From: SW10 sp965657795
Lineage (GTDB): Bacteria; Verrucomicrobiota; Verrucomicrobiia; Verrucomicrobiales; Akkermansiaceae
Length of the DNA: 10,287 nucleotides
Direction: 5' to 3'
Assembly (NCBI GenBank): GCA_965657795.1
Contig: CBFHQJ010000137.1
Coordinates: 1 to 10,287 of the forward strand
A program made the translations under genes and the position numbers. The notes under the pieces are model-generated. The model did no database searches, was not told the origin of the DNA, and worked only from the letters and a program-made list of their open reading frames with translations. Positions 1 through 9,600 of the stretch are shown here, piece by piece (the first letter of the stretch is position 1; every line of letters begins with the position of its first letter).

Positions 1-650
1 GGAACCTTCCGGCTTGAAGAAGGGGCAGCTGCCAATGGATATACCTTCAATGCCTCCACCGGCCAATTGACGGTCACCAATATTGATAGCGGCATGATCG
101 CAGATGATGGTTCGGTCACCGTTCGTGCCAGCCTTGCTCTGCTCGCTTACCACAGAGTGGGTGATGCCGTGACGTACTACGGCAACGAGCAAGTTCAGAG
201 CGGGGATCTGGTCGTCGACAAGCAGGGAGGAAACTTCATTGTTCGCACCACGAGCGATGGCGAAGCTGTCCGTTATACCAGCAGTGAGGCTATTGCGAAC
301 GCCAGTGAGAACCTGATTTTCTGGAACAACAGCAAGGGTGAGCGAATTCTCCACAAGCGTAGCGAACCTCTGTTCGTTGAAGAAAATGGTGAGTTTGTGG
401 CGCAAACCATCACAGCAGCAGATCTCGCCGGGGCCGGCGGCCTTCTCGAGCAGCGCTACCGTGGCGACGAGCCTTTGATCTACTTCGGCGGTGAGAAAAC
501 TTACTATACCTCGGAGGATCCAATTACTGAATCTCGCGAGTCCATCCAGATCTCCGGACTTGGAATTCCTGGGCGCATACTCTTGGTCAACGGGCTCTTC
601 CCGGATGAGAACGGCGTTCCGGTCTTCGACACTACGGATGTCTTCCAGAT
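1..650 (+). other. N-side beta-rich region with a recurring YYG-type motif
   Basis: This part of the reading frame matches no family I can name. It is rich in short beta strands and polar turns. A motif of the form [RK]-x-x-[GS]-[DE]-x(3-4)-[YV]-x-G/E-x recurs at about 148-195 (HRVGDAVTYYGNE), 352-399 (HKRSEPLFVEENGE) and 451-507 (RYRGDEPLIYFGGE). A similar stretch, SDEAFNPVVYYGEQ, appears far downstream at about 9148-9189. The spacing of the first three (about 204 and 99 bases) is irregular, so they may be parallel strands of one fold rather than a strict tandem repeat. The segment leads directly into the Gly/Asp-rich repeats. It may be the end of a domain that begins before the window. Confidence 0.45.
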
Positions 651-3600
651 CGGTCTTGGAAGCGGGAATGACGCCTTCACCTTCAACTTCTCTCCAAATG
701 CTGGAATCGAGCTGAATACTGGAGCCGGTAATGACTCAGTCGCTGTCAGGTCTATCGAGGGTGATGTGACCTTGAATCTTGGTGAGGGAGACGATTTGGT
801 CGCTGTGGGAAGCCTGGCCGGATATTGGGAGACTGCAGATATCACCGGACGTCAGCCCTTCAATGAGCCTGCTGTCGAGGATGCCGAGTTCATCAATGTT
901 CTCGGAACGCTGAATGCCATCAATGGTTCGGTCTTCGTCAATGGTGGGAATGGAACGGACCAAGTCAGCATCGACGATACTGGTGATCTTGTCGGAAACA
1001 CTGGTATTTTGACTGGCACCGGACTGACCGGATTTGGCTTGCTTGGTAGTGTCAACTACAACAACGATGACACCACCGAGCTGCTTGAAATTGCTCTGGG
1101 TCAAGCCGACGACGAACTCACGATCCAGAGCACCTCGGACTCCGTCTTCACCCGAATTGAGGGCCGGGACGGTGACGATACATTCAACATCGAGAGCACC
1201 AGCGCTGCGACCAACATTTACGGTGATGCAATCGGTGAGACCATTCAGGTTGGGTTCCGGACATTTGATGTTGAGAAAGGCAATGATCTCTTCCGCATCG
1301 GTAGTCTCTCTTCACAGGTGACCAGAATCGACTCAACCCTCGCTTCCATCCAGGGTCGTGTCAGACTCTTCGGCGGGGGAATCGATGAATCCTTCCCGGT
1401 TTCTCAGGCCGTTCCAAATCCAGGTGACCGGGTGATTTTCTACAATGGCGGTGGCGGTGGCGGTGCTGGTTCACTCTTCAGCGATAACTTTATTGGATTC
1501 GGCATGGGCGCAGGGGTGGCATACTCTGGCATCACGAATCTGACACTCCGTCTGGCAGATGCTCCGGACCAGCTGTTTGTTGATGGCACTCACGTTGGTA
1601 ATACTGAGATCCTCGGTGGCAATGAAGGTCCGAACGATGGCGATGTCATTAATATCGGAAGCACCGGCGGGAAGAGCGTGGTCAATACACAGGACGGAGA
1701 CGACATTATCCGGGTCAACTACAGTGCCGCCGGGGCGCAGAGCTTCCTCTCAGGGGTTCAGTCGGAACTTCGCCTTGATGGCGGGAACGGAAGCGATTCG
1801 TATCTGATAGGGCTGGCAGGTGAAGGCACGGCTACGATCGATGTCCTCGATGGTGGAACAGGGACCGATAACAACGACACCATCAATATCTTCGGTAACG
1901 AACTGGGTAACCTCTTCCTATTCCGGGCCAACCAACTCAGCGGTCGTGGTGTGGTTGCCAGTTATGAGACTGATGATCTTCTCAACCCGGTCCTCGGCGG
2001 GTTCCTCGAGCGGGTGAACTATGACGGTAATATTGAGAATGTCGACGTATCCGGTCGCGGTGGAAACGACACCTTTGTCTTCGATGACACACTCTCCGGG
2101 ATTACCGTCAATGGAGATGCGGGCGATGATTCATTCCAGCTCGGGCAGGTCTTTGAATCTGCGCGTGATGGACTGAACCCAACGAACGGAATTGATCCGC
2201 TCGACTACTTTGAAACGACCCAGACGACGCGTGGATTCTTGTCCAACGGTGTCAGTGAGACGGCGACGCTTCGAGGAGGTGAGGGAAATGACTCATTCAC
2301 AGTCTATCGCAACAAAGCTGAAATCTTCGCGATTGGTGGAGCTGGTGATGATAATTTCCTGGTCCGTTCATTCGTGAGGGTTGATCCAAACGATCCCAAG
2401 GCCCCGTTCACCAATATCAATGGCGGAGAGGGTGCCGACTTCATCGCATTTACGGTCAATGCTCCGGTTCGTATTGAGGGTGGAGATGGCTTTGATACAC
2501 TGACCGTAGTCGGAACCGAATTTGGAGATGACTTCTTGATCAATGAATTTGGAGTCTTCGGTGGTGGGCTCTTTATCACCTATGATGGTATTGAGAAGTT
2601 GGTGGTGGATGCCCTGGAGGGGAACGATCGCTTCTTCATCGCTGGCACCAGCGAGGGTGTTGAAGTTGAAATCGTTGGTGGACTTGGTTCGGATACCTTC
2701 AATCTGGGTGGCAGCGATGGGAAGCCGGTCACGGTGGTTTCCAACAGCCTTGAAGGGAACTCCGGTCTCATTGATCAATCGATCCTGACCCAGGACGAAA
2801 ACTTCCGGAATATTTTCCTCCAGGATCTCTCGGTCAAGGTTGCCGACAACGATGAGGCCGGCATACTGATCATTCAGGATAATGGTCCTCTCAGACTCCT
2901 CGAAGGAATCAATCCGAACGGTGGTGGAGTTCTGGATGATTTCCTGGTGGCTTCCTACACGGTTGTTTTGACCCGCTCACCTGAGGAGACGGTCAGCGTT
3001 GCGGCCACTCCGGTTCAGGCTTCCGAGCGTGCCCGCCGGGCTGGTGCGAATGGAATCCTGCTGGGCTCCATCACGGATATCAATGGCATGACGGCAGAAG
3101 GACAGACTCTGACCTTCACCCGGGACAATTGGTTCAAGCCGCAGACAATCTATCTCTATGCGCCGGATGATACCGTCGCGGAAGGAAGGGAGAATGTTCA
3201 AATCCAGCACAAGGTGACCCAGGGAACCCAGCCGGATGACGGCGGTGCCTACGACGGGCTAGCCTCTCTGAGTGTCGTGGTGGAGGTTTATGACAATGAT
3301 GTCTCCGATCTCATCGTTGTGCCGTTGGACAATGGAGTCGCCGACACCTTCACCAGGGTGGAAGAAAACACCACGCTCGGGTCTGCTGCAGATAGCTTTG
3401 GAGTCTTCCTGACCCGCGAGCCGGCAGCTGATGTCACCATTGACTTCACCGAAGCCAGCGGCCAACTGGCCTTCGTCGGTGGTTCTTCTCTGACATTTAC
3501 TTCAGGAAACTACTCGACGCCACAGGCCATCGAGATCGAGGCCGTCGATGATCCTGATAAGGAAGCCCGTCACTTTGCTAGGATTTCCGCGGCCCTGAGT

Positions 3601-6600
3601 GCTGCTTCGAATCGAGCAGATTTTGTCAACACTTCGGTCAATGATATCGCTCTCGATCTGCGCAATGAAATTGAAGGATCGGGGGACATCTATGATGCTT
3701 CCGTGATTGGCAATGTGATCACGATCACCGGACCGAAGTTTACCCTCGAGACCACCAATCCAAATCTCACCATCGTTCAGACCAGCGATGATAGCATGGC
3801 GTCGCGCTTTGAGTTTGCTCTGAAAGAAGACTATGAGATCGGCGATATCTTCACGCTCTCGATAGGAGCCAACGACTTCACCCATACCGTTCTCTCAGGA
3901 ACCGATGGTGAAGCTGAGACTGCAGCAGAGGTGATCAACTCGCTTGTTGCCTCTTTGGAAGCTGCTACTGGAACAACTGGAGTCGAGGCTGAGATCTTTG
4001 GAACCAGCGTTCGCCTTGAGGCGGCCTCTTCCTTCACCTTCACGCTGACCCGGTCTCGCAGCGGCTCGGTCGTCGAGCCGGAAGCCGCGGATGTCGCGCT
4101 CTTCCAGACCTTCGATATCACTGTGAATGGTCCGGTTGCGCTTGATGATCTGTTTGAACTTACGATCACTGCGGACATCAGTCAGGATCAGTTTAAGTTT
4201 GCGCACCTTGTCGGTTCGAACGGGGAGCCTGAGGTCTTCGACCAACTCGACGTTGAGATCATCGACAACGATGCCGCCCAGGTGATTGTGGATGGCGGTG
4301 GAAATGTGGTTGTTTCCGAGCCAAGTCAGGAATTCTATCTTGGTTCCGGATTCGCCGGAGAGATTGTCGATGTGCCGTTCTTTGAAAGTGAGAAGGCGAA
4401 AGATCCTGTTACCGGTGCCCAGTCCATTGATGGCAATTTCTACAATCTCGCTGAGATTCCTGTGGGTGGAGCTACTCTTCCTCGAGTGAAAATTTTGGGA
4501 ACTGGCGATGACAGAGCCGATCTCTACGAACTCACGGTGACCGCTGCGATGCTCACACAGGACGCCTACATCAGGGTGACCGCTCCGGATGGAACGGCAA
4601 TCGATAATCTTAAGGTGGAGATTCTTCAGACTGTTGGTGGTCCGGTCACGATGGTCGATACCTCTGGAGGAGGAGCCTCTTCCCAGGTGTTTCAGTTCAC
4701 CAGCGCGGGAACCTATCAGTTCAAGGTCACAAGCTCAGGTAAGACTGTTTTGAGCTTCGGCGCAAATTACGCTCTTGAAATCTTCCTGCCTGGAATCACT
4801 CCGGTCGTCGCCTTCACGGGATCCTTCGGAGTTTCCGACCTACCAGAAACGACTGCTGGTAACAATAGTCGCGAAGATGCCCAGAATCTGGATCTCGGTA
4901 AGTGGAGTAACGGTTTGGATCCTGATATCGAGGATTCCACCGGGCTTGCTCACATCACTCTTCAGGGAACAGGGGATCGCAATAACGACTACTTCAAGTT
5001 TGAGATTACCCAGACCATGCTGACCGCCGCAAGCAACTCGGTGCAGGTGATTCTGGACCTGGATAACGCCTATGACTTTGGGGACCAAACCTTCTGGGCC
5101 AGCCGTCTCGTTTTGACGAACGAAGCCGGTGATATTATCGAGGCAGGCGATGGCATCTCCAGTCCCCGTGAAGGCGGAGGTCCCGTTGATGACACCTGGT
5201 TTAATGATTACATGAACCTCGAGCTCACCCAGCCTGGCGTTTACATCATCGAGGTTTCCGATGCGGTTCGGAACCAGGGTCTGCCACAGGATGTGACCTA
5301 TGAGCTGAACGTCAGCGTTGAGGGTCATCAGACCGACAACTTTATCTTCGTGCCAGAGCCGCTTCAGGAGATTGAAAATAGTAACAATGGAATCGCCACC
5401 GGCACCTTGTTTGACCCGACCACCGGTGCCCTCAATCCAATTAGCCTTCAAAATGCCAACTTGCTGAACTTCAGCCTCGATGCTGGCGGTGCTGTGGTGC
5501 TCAACACCGAGGGGCAGACCGAGATTAATCCCGGCAACTTCTTCACTCTTCCAAGTAACATCGTTGGAAATCTGGCCTACGGTGGAAGCGTCACTTCCTC
5601 CACCCCATACGTCCGGATTACCGGTGGTGGAGATAGCAACAATAGCTACGATGTTTATGCGTTTGAGATCACGCAAGAGCAGTTGAACCCACCGACAACG
5701 ATTGCCCCTGTGGGATCGGAAAGCGGAACTGACCCGGACAATAGCACCTTCTTCACTAGCATCACCCTGGGGCTGAGCGGGCAGGTCAAGGACGGCGATG
5801 TTTGGAGCCTTGGACTGAGAAATCGGACCTACACAGCTACCGTGGATACTGGTAATGCGTTGCGAGATAGTCTTCTCGATATTGCCAATAAGTTGGCAGC
5901 TGATCTTCCGGCCCGCTACACTCATACGGTCGCTCCCGGGGTGGATCCAGGTATGATCCTTCTCACCATCTCAGCTGACAACGGGTTCAATTTGAGTGGC
6001 GCATCTGCCGCCGACAACGGGTTCCAGCAACAGACCTCTGGTGCCGGAATCTTCACCGGGACGGTGGACCTGAACAACGACTCCGATACTTTGGCGAACC
6101 TCAACCGGGCTGTCCTGACGCTAAGTGGTGATATTGTCCCAGGTGAGTCGATCACGATCAACGGTCAGACTATTGATGTGGAGTCCGGGGATTCCATCGC
6201 TGATATTGCTGGGGACATCGCCGATGAGTTTGCCTTTGCGACACATATTGCAAGTGACGCATTTGTCGTCTTTGATCGGGCAACTCCGTTCACCCTCGAA
6301 TACTCAACCAGTGGGCCGGCAACCGGTCTGATTGCCAGCGCCGAGGTGAGGGAAGCACCTACGGACCTCGGGAGCATTACCTTCTCTGAATTGGAGGTGA
6401 CCTTGTTTGGCGCAGTCAGGGGAGGTGAAACCTGGGAAGTGACGATCGGAGGTCAGACAGAATCTGTCGTTGCCGATGACGATGATGATTTGGACGATAT
6501 TGCTGGTAAACTTTCCACTGAGTTTGGGGCTTCGGTCGATGCGACTGGTTCTGTCCTGTCGGCCAGCGATGCCACTTACCGAGGAATCTCAGTGAGTCCA

Positions 6601-9600
6601 TCGGGAAGTATCTCAAGTGTGGCAGCGACAGGTGTCTCGGCTTACACCATCGATTTGACCCAGACTGCTGTTGCTGGTCAGACTTGGATCTTAACAGCTC
6701 TCGATGGCTCGACAGAATTGGCATCCGAGGAGCTGGAGGTTGTTGCCCAGACTTCCATTGAAATGGCTGAGGGTCTTGCTGATGCACTGAACGGAACCGG
6801 GACTCTCCTCGCTGAGGTTGCGGGAACCAAGGTGACAGTTCTAGACACCACCGGTGATCTGGATGGTCTCTCGTTCCGAATCGCGGAAACCGGACTGACG
6901 GCTTCGGCTGAGGCCAGGAGCGAGGTCTTCGATCTCTCATTACTGGCCGCACCGGCAGCGGGTGAGGACTGGACTCTTGCCGGTGGAAACGGCATGCCGA
7001 ATCAGATCTCAACGGCAGGAGCGGTCGATGCAGATCTTGAGGCTACCATTGATGCTCTTGTCACGGCGGCAAGCAGTACAAGGTTCTCCCTTGAGAAGGT
7101 CTCAGCTTCGAGTGTCAGAGTGACCAGAATTGGGTCTGATCTCACCGACGATATCGACTTCACGGTGAAGGTCGATATGACGACGACGGATGAGGCAACC
7201 CTCATCCCGACCGTCTCGATTGTTCGCACGGTAACCTTCCTAGGCAAGGTCCCCGCAGCTGAGTGGACGATTGAACTTCAAAATGGAGGGACAGGATCGT
7301 TCGTGTCGGGTGCTTCTACGAGTGATGCCGATCTTCAGGATCGCGTGGATGATTTCACGGCGGGTCTTCCAGCAGGCTACCTTGGAACGAGAATCGGCAC
7401 GGGGGGCTCCAGCACATTGCTGCTTGAGCGGACGGGCACTGAAGGCTTCGAAGTGCGCGTTGTCCGAACAACATCGAATGGCGTTCTGGCTGGTTCGGCG
7501 GTGCAGTTGGAGCTCAGTGGCTTTGCCAATACCGAGGTTAATTGGGGTGTTGAATTGGCAGGCGTCTCGCCGACCTATGATCCGCAAACAGATGGTGAGA
7601 ATCTGTCTGTCACCGCCTCTAGTCTTGCTGAGGAAATTACCACGGACGCAGGCGCGACTGTCACCGCCCTGGCATCGGGAACTTCGATCTATGCTGTGCT
7701 TCGTGACAATAGTGGAACGGCCTTGTCACCAGTCACGAGCGTTGAGTTTGCTACGCCTGAAGACTTTGGAGCAAATCACCTTGGGGAACTGGCACTTTCC
7801 TACCAACAGACCCTCACTCTGATTCCGGTCGATTCTGCAGACCAATCAGTCAATGAAGGTGATCTCTGGGAGTTTGACTTCGAGGATGCGAACGGTGCAA
7901 GCAGTCTTAAGTTCGAAGGTCAGGATGAACTCACGGTTGGTGCAGGCAGCGCGACTACGGTCTCTGCCGCGACAACGGTCAGTGTGCTGGCTTCGCGATT
8001 CGCGAGCGCACTCAATGGAAGAACCGATGTGACCGCCTCGGCAAGCCTGGGTGTCATTACAATCAGTCAGACCGGTGGGGAAGTCATTACCTTCGGAGCG
8101 ATTGATCATACGCGTCTGAGGATTAATTCGGACGGAGTGAATGGTGTTCCGGTTCAGATCAATGATCCTTTCTACAATGAGATCGTCATCACGCTGGATG
8201 GCAATTGGAACAATGGGCAGGTCTGGACAATCGAGCTCGATGGAGAGACCTATGAGTTTACCACTCCGGATGAAACAGACCCGAATAACCAGTTGCTGAG
8301 CAGAATCGCCAAAGGCTTGTCAGATGAGATCAACGACGATGCCCCTGACGGTCTCGAAGCTGTTCCCGTGGGTAACAAGATTCGTGTCCAGAAAGAGGCA
8401 GGGGAGCCGGACAATCCATTCCTGTTCGATATTTCGAGAGGCACAGGAAGTGTCAGGGTGGTGGTTGATGTTGATGAGACCAATATCCTTCGGGGAGTGG
8501 AGGATGTCTTCTTCTTCGATACCATCAACTTCACCGCAAGCGTCACCGCCGAACTCTACAATGACTCCTTGGCCCAAGTTGTTCCGACCATTGATCGAAA
8601 CATCACTGATCCTACCGTGACCGATCCTGGTAGTCTTCAGGCCAGCGATGCATTCAAGGAATACACGCTTGCCAGCGCTGGCACTTACTATGTGATTATT
8701 GGTACGCACGTTGATTATGCCGACGCGACCAATTTCTTCGGGTTCACCGACATCTTCGCTGACTTCGATGGCGGGGTTCGGAATGGACTTCGATACACTG
8801 CCAACATTTCGATTGAGAATCAGGCTAGCAACCCGAACGAGTTGAGCCTGACCGACTCTCGCATCGAGTTCTCTGCAGGTGCCGGATCTGCCGCGACTCC
8901 GGTCGATGGTAATCAGAGTGGAGTGATTCAATCCTACGATCCGATTTCCAGAACCTTCGTTGTTGCTCCTGCCAACACTTGGGCCGTCGTTCCGAATGCC
9001 AGCTCCTTTTTCGATATCTATGAGACCGAAGCTCTGCCTGGATACTCCGACAATATCATCAGGGACAATTACACCTTAAGATTGAACACGGTTCCGAGTG
9101 GTCCGGTGATTATTGATCTGCTGCCGGAGCGGACCCGGACTTACAACTCCGACGAAGCCTTCAACCCGGTTGTTTACTACGGAGAACAACAAGAGAAGCA
9201 GGTCCGGGTTGCCTCGAAGCGTCTTGCAATCCTTGCTCACGAGACTCCACAAAGCACTTGGGAACTGACGGTAACCGATGCGGCAACCTCCGCTGATGTC
9301 AACATTGGCGGCAGCACGCTGGCCTCCGTGCTCAATACTGGAGTGTCTGTCACCCAAGGCGGCTACACAATTTCCCGAGAGGTCATCAATGGTGAGAACC
9401 ACGTTATTGTGACAAGCGATGATGCCTTCTACTCCAACCTCGCCACGGGTGGGCCTGAGGCCTCCGGTTCCTACAATGGAGATCGTGCCGAGGTGGAGTT
9501 GTTGGGAGTGATCCGGACTGGCCAGGAATGGCAGCTGACCCTCGGTTCCCAGACCATTACGGTGTCGATTGAAGATCAGGTCGCGGATCGCGATACGGTG

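Noticed and set aside
652..2706. Classical RTX toxin or hemolysin
   Set aside because: The Gly/Asp nonapeptides are not contiguous, and no hydrophobic pore-forming region or acylation domain is visible. RTX-like motif is as far as the sequence goes.
4840..5925. A 361-codon open frame on the minus strand, the longest start-to-stop ORF in the window
   Set aside because: It lies exactly codon-on-codon opposite frame 1. Minus-strand stops in that register need TTA, CTA or TCA codons in the sense gene, and these are rare here. Its translation has no recognisable domain, while the sense strand carries PPC-like motifs across the same bases.
6472..6510. The run of five Asp as an aspartate-rich calcium-buffering domain
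   Set aside because: It is a single short acidic run inside one W module, at the place where other modules have a variable loop. A separate domain is not supported.
6416..7012. Minus-strand open frame of 198 codons over the W-module array
   Set aside because: The translation is a low-complexity mix rich in Pro, Arg, Gln and Ser, typical of an out-of-frame reading, and it overlaps three well-matched W modules on the + strand.
7271..7822. Plus-strand frame 2 open frame of 183 codons
   Set aside because: It is rich in Arg, Leu and Ser and contains several Cys, unlike a real domain here, and it overlaps frame 1 W modules. No ribosome binding site context supports it.
8320..8931. Minus-strand open frame of about 200 codons; similar ones at 736-1104, 3895-4245 and 9754-10245
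   Set aside because: Those I checked (736, 8320, 9754) are in the same antisense register as above and explained by the same codon bias. The sense frame is coherent through all of them.
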